Source: Tannerellaceae bacterium
GTDB taxonomy: Bacteria; Bacteroidota; Bacteroidia; Bacteroidales; Tannerellaceae
Length of the DNA: 34,770 bases
Reading direction: 5' to 3'
Assembly: GCA_031267775.1 (NCBI GenBank)
Contig: JAIRYL010000088.1
Span: forward strand, 1 to 34,770
In this document: positions 1 to 9,600 of the stretch, in pieces
How positions within the stretch are numbered: the first letter of the stretch is position 1
How the letters are laid out: the number at the start of each line of letters is the position of its first letter
Notes under the pieces: model-generated
Told to the model about the DNA's origin: nothing
Databases searched by the model: none
Seen by the model: only the letters and a program-made list of their open reading frames with translations
Program-made: the position numbers and the translations under genes

Positions 1-972
1 ATCAGACGGATGCTTGAGCCAGTGAGAAACGTCGGGCGAAAGGTTGCGCCGGGCGTCGCCGTTTTTTCGCCCCTTTTCGTTGCGGACGGGTAGCGCCCTG
101 CCTTCCTGCTTCTGTATTACCGCCAGAAAAAAGCCCTCGCCCCGGGTTAGATGCGGAAAAAAGCGGTAGGCGGGATGGTTGTATTTTAGCGCGCCGGTAA
201 TTTTCCATTCGTCCCGCACCGGCACGGGCAGGGCTTCTCCGCCCAGGGTTTGGATGATGTACTGGAGGTTGTCTTCGTTTTCTTCTATATTATATGTACA
301 GGTACAATATATTAACAGTCCTCCCGGCTTTAAGGCGTCCCAACAGTCGTGCAGGATGCGTCTTTGCCTCAGCGCGCAGCCCGCCACGTTGTTTGCGCTC
401 CATTGCGCCGCGCTGGAGGGGTCTTTTCGGAACATTCCCTCGCCCGAACAGGGCAGATCGGCCACCACCACGTCGAAGAAATGCGGCAGGCGGCTCATTT
501 CCGCCGGATGATTGCTGGTAACCAGGGCGCCGGGGTTTCCCCACTTGATAAGGTTTTCCTGCAAAACGGCAGCCCTGCTTTTCAGTATCTCGTTGCTAAC
601 CAGCAAACTTCCGGCCGGAAGCAGGGCCTGCAGGTGGGTAGACTTCCCGCCCGGCGCGGCGCAAAGGTCTAAACATTTTACCGGCCCGCTCACATGGGCG
701 CGGATGGCTTGCTCCAGAAACATAGACGACGCTTCCTGCACATAATACGCCCCGGCGTGGAAAAGGGGGTCGAAGGTAAACGACGGACGTTCCTTCAGGT
801 AATATCCACAGCTACACCAGCTTACGGATTCTTCACCCGGATCGGCCGGCCCTTTGGCGGGGTTGAGGCGGACGCTTACCGGCGGAGGAGACTGCAAGGC
901 GGCGTGAAAGGATGCGCAGGCGGCGCCTGTTAAAATTTGCATGCGCAAAAGAAAGTCGGCAGGAAGAATCAT
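1..972 (-). CDS. RsmF/NOL1-NOP2-Sun family 16S rRNA m5C methyltransferase, 3' end truncated by window
   Basis: Own translation of minus strand from ATG at 972: MILPADFLLRMQILTG...PPPVSVRLNPAK...CLDLCAAPGGKSTHLQALL...VVADLPCSGEGMFRKDP...LIYCTCTYNIEENE; SAM-binding APGGKS and catalytic PCSGEGMFRKD motifs. Open to the window edge, not in supplied ORF track. Confidence 0.93.
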   Translation of the reverse strand, partial: MILPADFLLRMQILTGAACASFHAALQSPPPVSVRLNPAKGPADPGEESVSWCSCGYYLKERPSFTFDPLFHAGAYYVQEASSMFLEQAIRAHVSGPVKCLDLCAAPGGKSTHLQALLPAGSLLVSNEILKSRAAVLQENLIKWGNPGALVTSNHPAEMSRLPHFFDVVVADLPCSGEGMFRKDPSSAAQWSANNVAGCALRQRRILHDCWDALKPGGLLIYCTCTYNIEENEDNLQYIIQTLGGEALPVPVRDEWKITGALKYNHPAYRFFPHLTRGEGFFLAVIQKQEGRALPVRNEKGRKNGDARRNLSPDVSHWLKHPSD

Positions 973-1001
973 CCGGTTCTTTTTTATTCGGACAAAAATA
1001 C

Positions 1002-1009
1002 TACTTTTG
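1002..1009 (+). promoter_or_regulatory. Bacteroidetes -7 element (TAnnTTTG) for the methyltransferase at 1025
   Basis: TACTTTTG 16 bp upstream of ATG; no clear -33 element seen. Confidence 0.45.
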
Positions 1010-1024
1010 TAAAAAACAATTCGT

Positions 1025-1729
1025 ATGAGAGCTTCCCTTTTTCTGATTCCCGTAACGCTGGGCGACACGGAAATTCGCAGCGTTCTTCCCGATTACAACC
1101 GGGAGGTAATTCTGCAACTCAAACACTTCATCGTAGAGAATGTGCGAACGGCCAGGCGTTTCCTTAAAAAAACGGAGCCTTCCATCAAGGTGGACGAGCT
1201 GTTTTTTTACGAATTAAACGATCATACGCCGCTGCCCGACGTGCTTACGTATCTTACGCCGCTGGAGCGGGGCGAATCTATGGCCATTCTTTCCGAGGCG
1301 GGCTGCCCCGCCGTGGCAGACCCCGGCACCATCCTGGTGGCGATAGCGCAACGGAAGAATTATTCCGTCATCCCGCTGGTGGGGCCTTCTTCTATCCTTT
1401 TGTCGCTGATGGCGTCGGGTTTCAACGGGCAATCGTTTGCCTTTAACGGATACCTGCCGATAGATGCGCAAGACCGGGCGTGCGAACTCAAAAAAGCGGA
1501 AGGCCGGGTTTATACCGAACACCAAACGCAGTTGTTTATCGAGACGCCTTACCGCAACAATAAATTGCTGGACGAACTGCTTCGCGTCTGCATGCCTGCC
1601 ACCAAACTGTGCATCGCTTCCGAAATAACTACCCGCAACGAGTTTATCCGTACGCGCACCATCAGAGACTGGTCTACCCGGAAGCCCGACCTGCACAAGA
1701 AGCCTACCATCTTTCTTCTTTACAAATAA
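1025..1729 (+). CDS. SAM-dependent methyltransferase, tetrapyrrole methylase / RsmI-like family
   Basis: 234 aa; [10 protein letters not shown]..., [47 protein letters not shown] motifs. Confidence 0.85.
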   Translation: MRASLFLIPVTLGDTEIRSVLPDYNREVILQLKHFIVENVRTARRFLKKTEPSIKVDELFFYELNDHTPLPDVLTYLTPLERGESMAILSEAGCPAVADPGTILVAIAQRKNYSVIPLVGPSSILLSLMASGFNGQSFAFNGYLPIDAQDRACELKKAEGRVYTEHQTQLFIETPYRNNKLLDELLRVCMPATKLCIASEITTRNEFIRTRTIRDWSTRKPDLHKKPTIFLLYK

Positions 1730-1736
1730 TCCTTCC

Positions 1737-2315
1737 ATGGCAACGTATCAGGCGCACGAAACAGCGATTATAGACCCCGGCTGCACGATAGGAGACGATA
1801 CGCAGATATGGCACTTCTCTCACCTGATGGCCGGCTGCCGCGTGGGAAGGGCGTGCCGCATCGGACAGAATGTGGTGGTTTCGCCCGGAGTTGTTCTGGG
1901 AAACAATGTGAAGGTGCAAAATAATGTGTCGATATACAGCGGCGTGACGTGCGAGGACGATGTGTTTCTGGGCCCGAGCTGCGTTTTTACCAATATAACC
2001 AATCCCCGCAGCGCCGTCCCCCGGAATCATCTGTACCGGGAAACGCTGGTGCGGCAAGGCGCTACCATCGGCGCAAACGCCACTGTTCTGTGCGGAAACG
2101 TGATAGGACGGTACGCGCTGATAGGCGCCGGCGCGGTAATTACCCGCCACGTGCCTCCTTACGCGCTGATGACGGGGAATCCCGCCCGCCAAACCGGTTG
2201 GGTGAGCGAATTCGGCCTCCGGCTTCATTTTAACGAAGCGGGAATGGCTATCTGCCCCGAAAGCCGTTCGCGCTACCTGCTGGAGGCGGGGGAAGTGCGG
2301 AAACTGGACGGCTAA
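1737..2315 (+). CDS. Left-handed beta-helix (hexapeptide repeat) acyltransferase, WbpD/WlbB-like sugar N-acetyltransferase
   Basis: 192 aa; repeated [LIV]G-x4 hexapeptides, [45 protein letters not shown]. Confidence 0.85.
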   Translation: MATYQAHETAIIDPGCTIGDDTQIWHFSHLMAGCRVGRACRIGQNVVVSPGVVLGNNVKVQNNVSIYSGVTCEDDVFLGPSCVFTNITNPRSAVPRNHLYRETLVRQGATIGANATVLCGNVIGRYALIGAGAVITRHVPPYALMTGNPARQTGWVSEFGLRLHFNEAGMAICPESRSRYLLEAGEVRKLDG

Positions 2316-3166
2316 TAGGCGGCGGCTATCAATTCTTTTCGCAATTTAGACGGACATTGCCCGAATTGCTTTTTACAGTAGGTGGTGAAGTGCGCCGGCG
2401 AGCTAAACCCATATTCCTTGATGATAGCGCCAAACGTTACTCTGTCGCTGCTTAATTTTATTTTAATCTGGCGGGATTTTTGCTTGAGCATCCAGCTATA
2501 GGGCGAATCGCCGAAAAACTGGTTGAATTTGCGGTTAAACGACCGTACCGACATTTTACTCATATTGGCCAGCTCTTCTACGTTTTTCACGCTTTGGTAA
2601 TGCTGCAGCACAAAGGCCTTGAAGTCCATATTCCCTCCCAGTATGGGCGAAAGGAAACGCGCCATTTCTTCTTTTGTATAAAACGCCCGGAAAACCAGAA
2701 ACATTTCTTTTTGCTTCATGGCATGCAGATGTCTGCACTGTATTTTATGCCCCAGATAAAAGATTACGCTGTCTATAACCGACTGAAGCGGCGGACGGAT
2801 GTCTATTTTGTTAAAAACGGCCGGTTTCCGTTCAAAAGCCAGCAACGCCTCCAAAGCCAACTGGTCGCACAGCGTAAACTGGTTGTCAAAGCTTAGTATT
2901 ACATATTTCAGGCCGGTAATCGCTTCGGCCGTCGCGTCGGCGCCCTGCACAATAAAAACCACTTCTCCCCCCTTGCAATAATGGTTTTTAAATTCGTTGC
3001 AAGACATCATAGCTTCTCCGTCAAGGAAAAAAATAAGATGATTGAAATAAGTATCCTCCGGACGCCAAATTTCGCCCTGACTTACTTCCTTATAATTAAA
3101 TCCGATATGAAAGTCCGATACGTAATTTTTACATACTACATGCTCGTGGGGATATAAAAGCTTCAT
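2312..3166 (-). CDS. AraC-family transcriptional regulator
   Basis: 284 aa; C-terminal [38 protein letters not shown]...[33 protein letters not shown]. Confidence 0.92.
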   Translation of the reverse strand: MKLLYPHEHVVCKNYVSDFHIGFNYKEVSQGEIWRPEDTYFNHLIFFLDGEAMMSCNEFKNHYCKGGEVVFIVQGADATAEAITGLKYVILSFDNQFTLCDQLALEALLAFERKPAVFNKIDIRPPLQSVIDSVIFYLGHKIQCRHLHAMKQKEMFLVFRAFYTKEEMARFLSPILGGNMDFKAFVLQHYQSVKNVEELANMSKMSVRSFNRKFNQFFGDSPYSWMLKQKSRQIKIKLSSDRVTFGAIIKEYGFSSPAHFTTYCKKQFGQCPSKLRKELIAAAY

Positions 3167-3479
3167 AACAACAAATATTTAGTTTAACAAAAATAAGTTT
3201 GCAGATTAAATTAACGGCATAAAGATACGCGAAAGTTCCAAACTTCCTAAACATCCTGACCGTTTTTTGATATAAATTTTCATTTTCTTTGTTTCCTTTC
3301 CTTCCGAATCATACATTCTATCTGAATCTTGCACAGGATATTGCCGGCGTATAGCCGTTTCCGGGCGTCTCTTATTCATTTCCACTTAATATAAATACTG
3401 GCGCCGCCAAAAACCGGTATATAAAATATATCAAAAAAACAGATTGTATCTTAAATTGTATTTAATAGAAAATTAATAC

Positions 3480-3509
3480 TTGGTTTTCCGTTCCGATTCG
3501 CTATTTTTG
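3480..3509 (+). promoter_or_regulatory. Bacteroidetes sigma-ABfr-type promoter for the pyrE operon
   Basis: -33 TTGG (3480-3483) and -7 TATTTTTG (3502-3509), 19 bp between TTG and TA. Confidence 0.6.
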
Positions 3510-3535
3510 CACCGGATAAAAACGTTAGGAAAAAA

Positions 3536-4180
3536 ATGAAAGCGTTAGAAAGATTAGTGGCAGAGAAATTATTAAAAATCAAGGCCGTAAAGTTGCAGCC
3601 TACCAATCCGTTCACGTGGGCTTCCGGCTGGAAGTCTCCCATTTATTGCGACAACAGGAAGACTCTTTCGTATCCGGCCATCCGCAGTTTTATAAAAATA
3701 GAGCTGGCACGCGTTATCAGCGAAAAATACGAACAGGCCGACGCCATTGCCGGCGTAGCTACCGGAGCTATCGCGCAGGGCGCGCTGGTAGCCGACTTAT
3801 TGGGCCTTCCGTTTGTGTACATTCGCGCCACGCCAAAGGATCATGGCCTCGAAAATCTGATAGAAGGCGAACTCAAGCCTGGCTCTAAAGTAGTTATCCT
3901 GGAAGACCTTGTTTCCACCGGCGGGAGCAGCCTGAAAGCCGTAGAAGCTATCCGCAATTTCGGATGCGAAGTAATCGGGATGGTGGCTATCTTTACGCAC
4001 GGATTTCCCATAGCCGCCAAACATTTTAAACAGGCCAAAGTGGAATTGACTACGCTGAGCCAGTACGACGCCGTGATCGAAGAGGCGGTGCGCACGCATT
4101 ACATCGACCCGGCCGAAATAGCTACGTTGCAGGAGTGGCGCAAAGACCCGGCCAACTGGAAACCGAATAATGAACAATAA
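3536..4180 (+). CDS. pyrE: Orotate phosphoribosyltransferase
   Basis: 214 aa; FTWASGWKSPIYCDNRKTLSYP and PRPP motif VVILEDLVSTGGSSLKAVEAIR. Confidence 0.95.
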   Translation: MKALERLVAEKLLKIKAVKLQPTNPFTWASGWKSPIYCDNRKTLSYPAIRSFIKIELARVISEKYEQADAIAGVATGAIAQGALVADLLGLPFVYIRATPKDHGLENLIEGELKPGSKVVILEDLVSTGGSSLKAVEAIRNFGCEVIGMVAIFTHGFPIAAKHFKQAKVELTTLSQYDAVIEEAVRTHYIDPAEIATLQEWRKDPANWKPNNEQ

Positions 4181-4183
4181 ATC

Positions 4184-4603
4184 ATGATAAAAATGACCGA
4201 ATTCGTCAGCGACGTTAAAACGATTCCTTACAGCGACGACCGTATCTTTGATACCTTGTCGAACTTGTCAAATATCGACAGAATTAAAGAGCGTATCCCG
4301 CGCAAACAAATGAAAAACCTTACCTACGACAAAGATTCGTGCAGTTTTTCGGTAGATCCGCTGGGACAGATAAGATTTGAGATTGTAGAGCGCGAACCCA
4401 ACAAATCTATCAAGATTGTCGCCGCCGAATCGCCTGTCCCGCTCCTGATGTGGATACAGCTCGCGCAGGCGTCTGAAAATAAAACCTGCATGAAGCTTAC
4501 CGTCCACGCCGACCTCAGCCCCTTTGTCAAACCGCTGATATCAAAACCGATGCAGGACGCTTTGGGTAACATATCTACCATTCTCGCCGCATTACCTTAT
4601 TAA
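4184..4603 (+). CDS. SRPBCC (START-like) family protein
   Basis: 139 aa between pyrE and argH; polyketide-cyclase-like pattern, e.g. LGQIRFEIVEREPNKSIKIVAAESPVPLLMWIQL. Confidence 0.75.
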   Translation: MIKMTEFVSDVKTIPYSDDRIFDTLSNLSNIDRIKERIPRKQMKNLTYDKDSCSFSVDPLGQIRFEIVEREPNKSIKIVAAESPVPLLMWIQLAQASENKTCMKLTVHADLSPFVKPLISKPMQDALGNISTILAALPY

Positions 4604-4607
4604 ATGT

Positions 4608-5951
4608 ATGCCTGAGAAACTTTGGGAAAAAAATACGCCCGTCGATCGCGCCGTAGAAACTTTTACCATCGGCCGGGATCGCGAAATAGACCGATACCTG
4701 GCTACATACGACGTTCTCGGCTCGATAGCGCACGTCATCATGCTGGAGAGCGTCGGACTTCTTTCCAAACAGGAGCTAAACGCTTTGCTGCCCGAATTAA
4801 AAGAAATTTACCGCCTGGCCGACAGGGGGGAACTGCTGATTGAAGAGCATGTAGAAGACGTGCATTCGCAGGTGGAATTAATGCTCACCCGCAAACTGGG
4901 CGACGCCGGAAAGAAGATTCACAGCGGGCGCTCGCGCAACGATCAGGCGCTGTTAGACCTCAAACTTTTTACCCGCGCCAAAATACAGGAGATTGTTCGC
5001 CTGGCGTCCGGATTATTCACTGTCTTGCAAGAACGGAGCGAACGTCATAAAAACAGTTTGTTGCCTGGCTATACGCATCTGCAAATCGCCATGCCTTCTT
5101 CCTTTGGCCTGTGGTTTGGCGCGTATGCCGAAAGTTTGACCGACGATATGCTTCTTATGCAGGCCGCCTATAAAATATGTAACCGCAATCCGCTGGGATC
5201 GGCCGCCGGCTACGGTTCTTCGTTTCCGCTCAACCGGCAGATGACGACCGACTTGCTGGGCTTCGATTCCATGAACTACAACGCAGTGTATGCGCAAATG
5301 GGACGCGGCAAAATGGAACGTACCGCCTCTTTTGCCCTGGCCGGAATGGCTGCAACGCTCTCCAAGCTGGCCTGCGACGCCTGTTTATTCAGCAGCCAGA
5401 ACTTTGGCTTCATTAAACTGCCCGACTCGTTTACTACCGGCTCAAGTATCATGCCTCATAAAAAAAATCCCGACGTGTTTGAACTCGCGCGGGCCAAATG
5501 CAACAAAATACAAGGCCTCCCTCAGCAAATTACGCTCATATCCAACAATCTCCCCTCAGGCTACTTCCGCGACCTGCAAATTATAAAAGAAATTTTCCTC
5601 CCATCGTTTGACGAACTGATGGATTGCCTCCGCATGATCACCCGCATGATGCAGGAGATGATTGTAAACGAGCAGATTATAGAAGACGACAAATACGCCT
5701 TCCTGTTCAGCGTAGAAGAAGTAAACCGCCTGGTAACCTCCTCCGGAATGCCCTTTCGCGACGCCTACAAAAAAGTAGGACTCGCTATCGAAGCGGGAAC
5801 GTTCGTCCCCGACAAAACGGTGCGCCATACCCACGAAGGAAGCGCCGGAAATTTATGTAACGACCGTATCGCCGCCCTGATGCAAACCATTCTGGATGGT
5901 TTCCCGTTTGATAAGGTAAATGAAGCCGAAAATAAACTGGTAGACAAATGA
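4608..5951 (+). CDS. argH: Argininosuccinate lyase
   Basis: 447 aa; fumarase/aspartase superfamily signature GSSIMPHKKNPD; HSGRSRNDQALLDLKLF; GYTHLQIAMP. Confidence 0.95.
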   Translation: MPEKLWEKNTPVDRAVETFTIGRDREIDRYLATYDVLGSIAHVIMLESVGLLSKQELNALLPELKEIYRLADRGELLIEEHVEDVHSQVELMLTRKLGDAGKKIHSGRSRNDQALLDLKLFTRAKIQEIVRLASGLFTVLQERSERHKNSLLPGYTHLQIAMPSSFGLWFGAYAESLTDDMLLMQAAYKICNRNPLGSAAGYGSSFPLNRQMTTDLLGFDSMNYNAVYAQMGRGKMERTASFALAGMAATLSKLACDACLFSSQNFGFIKLPDSFTTGSSIMPHKKNPDVFELARAKCNKIQGLPQQITLISNNLPSGYFRDLQIIKEIFLPSFDELMDCLRMITRMMQEMIVNEQIIEDDKYAFLFSVEEVNRLVTSSGMPFRDAYKKVGLAIEAGTFVPDKTVRHTHEGSAGNLCNDRIAALMQTILDGFPFDKVNEAENKLVDK

Positions 5952-6418
5952 AATATACGTATCGTCTTGTTTTTCTGTTATCCATCCTGTTTAGCTCATG
6001 CGATAAAACGTATGTGTCTACTATTCCCGATTTCCCCGTATACCTGGAGTTAGACCTGCGTTTTGAAGATAAAAATTTAGTACCCATTCAGGCATATACG
6101 GTTTTTACCCCTCAAAATATCAATCAAGCCCTTGAAAAAACAGGTTATGGAGGCGTACTGGTATACCATGGGTTAAATAATACGGCTACCACCTCTTATT
6201 ATGCGTTCGACGCCTCCTGCCCCCATGAAGCAAGCCGAACCACCGTTATAACGGTAGACAAAGACCATATATACGCCATCTGTCCCAAATGCGGGAGCAA
6301 ATACGAATTGCTGAACGGCATAGGCAATCCGGTAAGCGGCCCAAGCCTGCAGGAAGGATATTATCTGAAATCATACCATGTATCGGTAAATGGCGACAGA
6401 ATTACCGTTAGAAATTAA
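5948..6418 (+). CDS. Rieske-like [2Fe-2S] domain lipoprotein
   Basis: 156 aa; lipobox LFSSC; CPH...CPKCGSKYELLNGIGNPVSGPS; ATGA overlap with argH. Confidence 0.75.
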   Translation: MKYTYRLVFLLSILFSSCDKTYVSTIPDFPVYLELDLRFEDKNLVPIQAYTVFTPQNINQALEKTGYGGVLVYHGLNNTATTSYYAFDASCPHEASRTTVITVDKDHIYAICPKCGSKYELLNGIGNPVSGPSLQEGYYLKSYHVSVNGDRITVRN

Positions 6419-6434
6419 TTTTCCCGTCAATTAT

Positions 6435-6464
6435 TTGCATAAATAAAAAAGTTCTATACCTTTG
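6435..6464 (+). promoter_or_regulatory. Promoter for tRNA-Gly
   Basis: TTG (6435-6437), 19-bp spacer, TACCTTTG (6457-6464). Confidence 0.6.
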
Positions 6465-6474
6465 TAGCCGTAAT

Positions 6475-6550
6475 GCGAAAGTAGCTCAGTTGGTAGAGCA
6501 TAACCTTGCCAAGGTTAGGGTCGCGGGTTCGAGTCCCGTCTTTCGCTCCA
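6475..6550 (+). tRNA. tRNA-Gly (anticodon GCC), CCA encoded
   Basis: Full cloverleaf: GCGAAAG/CTTTCGC acceptor, GCTC/GAGC D stem, TAACC-TTGCCAA-GGTTA anticodon arm, GCGGG-TTCGAGT-CCCGT T arm. Confidence 0.97.
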
Positions 6551-6586
6551 TCATTGAAGTGGTAATAAAGGGGATAAATCAAGAGT

Positions 6587-6624
6587 ATAGCTTCCAAATC
6601 GGGTGATTTGGAAGCTATTTTTTT
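6587..6624 (+). terminator. Rho-independent terminator after tRNA-Gly
   Basis: ATAGCTTCCAAATC-GGGT-GATTTGGAAGCTAT (14-bp perfect stem) then T7 on + strand. Confidence 0.9.
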
Positions 6625-6635
6625 ACCGTTTGTTT

Positions 6636-9600
6636 CTAATACACATTTATTTCGTCTACAAAGAACCAGGCAGGGTTTCCCACGCCATAATGCCAGGGCG
6701 GACAAAGGCCGATTGTTTCTATCTTTATCTTTATGTAACGCGCTTTCAGCTTCTTATCGGCCGAGACGGCTACCGGCACATATTTTACCTCCACGTCCCG
6801 GTCTTCGGCAACGTTTGTATGTCCCATCAGTTGATACGCGTCGTTATCTGCAGAAACCGAACAGGTTATGCTCTCCGGCAATAAAATCCACGACCCTAAT
6901 TTATGCAAAAAATCAGCCTCTACGCGCTGCACTTCTTTTGTTTCCTTCAAGTCTATTATAAATTCCGCATCTTTGCCTGCCCATCCTACCCAGCTTTCAT
7001 TAAAAGTAGCGCCGCCATATAATCCGTCGGTCAAGGCTTTGCCGGCAATCCTGTCATAGGGCGAATCCGCCGGCAAAAGATAAGTAACCGGACAGTCTCG
7101 AGCCAAACTTACGCGCGTATCGGATAAATTACGCCGGATGTATAACTCGGCATATTCTTTTACCGTATTTCTCCGTTCGTTCAGCGTTACTACATGATAT
7201 TCATCCGCGCGATCGTTGAACAGTTGCAGCAACTCGCTGAGTTCTGCTTTGTTTTTGACCGGTTCGGTACGGGCAATCTCCAACTCGGCATACATAACGG
7301 GCAGGCGAGCTTCGCGCACTCTGTTTAAGAAGGTTTGATTATGAGCAACCGCCTGTTCTGCCTTGTCAAACAATTCTTTATAACGCTTTATCATGATTTT
7401 GTTCAGCATTCCATCCTTATGCGTGACGGGGGTATCGTATATCCAAAGCGATTTTTCGCTTCCCATGAGCGCCCCTTCGCGCAATTTGATATATTGGTAC
7501 AGATAGAAAGCGGCCGGTTCTCCGTAGTATTCCTGGAGGAAAGTCTGCATGATGGAATCTACGCCGGCGGATGTATTCCACATAAGCTTGGCGACAAGAT
7601 AGGCGCGCAGTTCTGAAAAATCGCCGCCCTTTACGCTGTTTATCTGCGAAAAGTGCATCGTAGCCTTGTTCCGCAGGAACAACTGCATGTTTGGCTGCAA
7701 GACATGCAGGTTAGGGAAAGGCGAAATGTAGTTGTCAAAGTTAATGCCATAGTCCCATACAAAAATATTATCCGAGATAGCCGCCCATCCTTCCATATCC
7801 TTCACAAATTTTTGTCCCGAAGCATTTTCCGTCAGAGGAACTTCGCGGTGACAATCAATATCGCAAAGCATGATATTGACGTTTGGCAAGGGTTTGGTAT
7901 GGCGGGGCGGAGGTACGGAATACAGGTAAGCCAGGGTAGAAAATTCTTTGTCGGGAAAACGTTCGGCCAATTTATTGACAAAGCGAATGATTGTTCCCGA
8001 CGGACTACCTTCGTATTCGTCAATCGCTTGACATGCGTCGCAAAAGCAATGCGTCTGGCTATCGTTCTGGCTTACGGAAATCATCCGTCTGTCCGGATGG
8101 GCTTTGAACAGGGAGTCTATCCGCGAAGCAACAATTTCAAACACTTGGGGATTTGCGAGACACCACTGGCTGGCGTCGCCCGGCCGTCGACGCCCGTTGA
8201 TATACGCATAATATTCGGGATGAGATTCTCCGTATTGCGAAGCGGGAAGCAAGCGGTTGAAGGTGTGTACCCACAGATTCTGGACAAAGACTTCGCCGGG
8301 AGATTCCAGGCGATGCCACAGTTTGTAGACAGGGTCTCGCTGGCTGCCGACGGCAACCTGGCGGTAACGAAACGCAGGATTGTCGACGCGCTTTATGCCG
8401 GCCGGCACGCACATATCCTTATTTTTGTGAATGGTATATACGTTTTCGGCCAAACAATGGACGCCGAAATAATCGTCCAGCAGGGCGACTACCCCATATA
8501 TGCTCCCCCTTCCCGTCGCTCCCTGAATAATACGGAGATAATCGGTTGTTATCAGGGCAAAACCATCCTCTTTGATATCTCCGGCCTCGAGGTCTTTTAC
8601 GGGGAGCTGAAAACGTCCGATCAAGACGTCGCCTTTCCTTCTGTCGCTCTCTGCCGGAAGAATTTCCAATTCAGCGCCGGTTATCCGCCGGACAAAATCT
8701 TGCAGTAATTCTGCAGTTTTTACATCCATCGTATCCGATCGGTCTATTAAAATACGCGAAAGCGCTTTTCCATTTTTTACCAGTTCAATTTGCGCCTGCG
8801 CAGGAGCGCCGGATACCGGCTGTTTCACATTAAAAATTCCTTTTAAACGGATATCCTTCGACGAGCTGCCCAGCATAACCCTGAAGTCTCCCGGTTCTAC
8901 CATCCGCTCCATGTTTACGTCGAGGCAAGAGAGGTCTTCCGGCGTAAGTTGGAACTGGACTTCTTTTGTTTCTCCGGGATTGAGAGAAATACGTTTAAAA
9001 CCCTTCAGTTCGTTGATAGGGCGGCTGAGGGTAGACGCCAGCAAATCATGAAGGTATAGCTGCACGACTTCGTCTCCAGCTACCTTTCCCGTATTGGTTA
9101 CTTTGCAGGAAACCCGGATATTTTCGTCGGGCGAGATAACAGGCGAGGAGAATACCAAATCCGAATAAGCAAACTGCGCGTAACTCAGTCCATGTCCAAA
9201 AGGGAACAGCGGTTCGCCGCTTAAATCCAGGTATTCGTCGCCCCGTCCGGTTGGTTTATGATTGTAGTTCAAGGGCAACTGTCCCTCTTGCCGGGGGAAA
9301 GTGAGCGGCAGTTTACCGCCCGGATTACAAGCGCCAAACAATACGCCGGCTACGGCCAAACCACCCACATCGCCCGGATACCATACATCCAGGACAGAAG
9401 GAATGCGTTCTATCCAGGCGTCCATCGTTATGGCGCTCCCACCCACCAGGACAACCACTGTGGGCACGCCGGTTTGAGCGACGCGATTGATAAGTTCTTC
9501 CTGCCTTCCGGGTAATGAAAGAAAAGCGCGGTCGCGAAATTCCGCTTCCTCAATACCGGCTACGACGATGGCTACGTCGCTGCTCCGGGCCGTTTCTACG

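Noticed and set aside
2312-2315. Overlapping stop codons of convergent acetyltransferase and AraC genes
   Set aside because: 4-bp convergent overlap is common; no special function needed.
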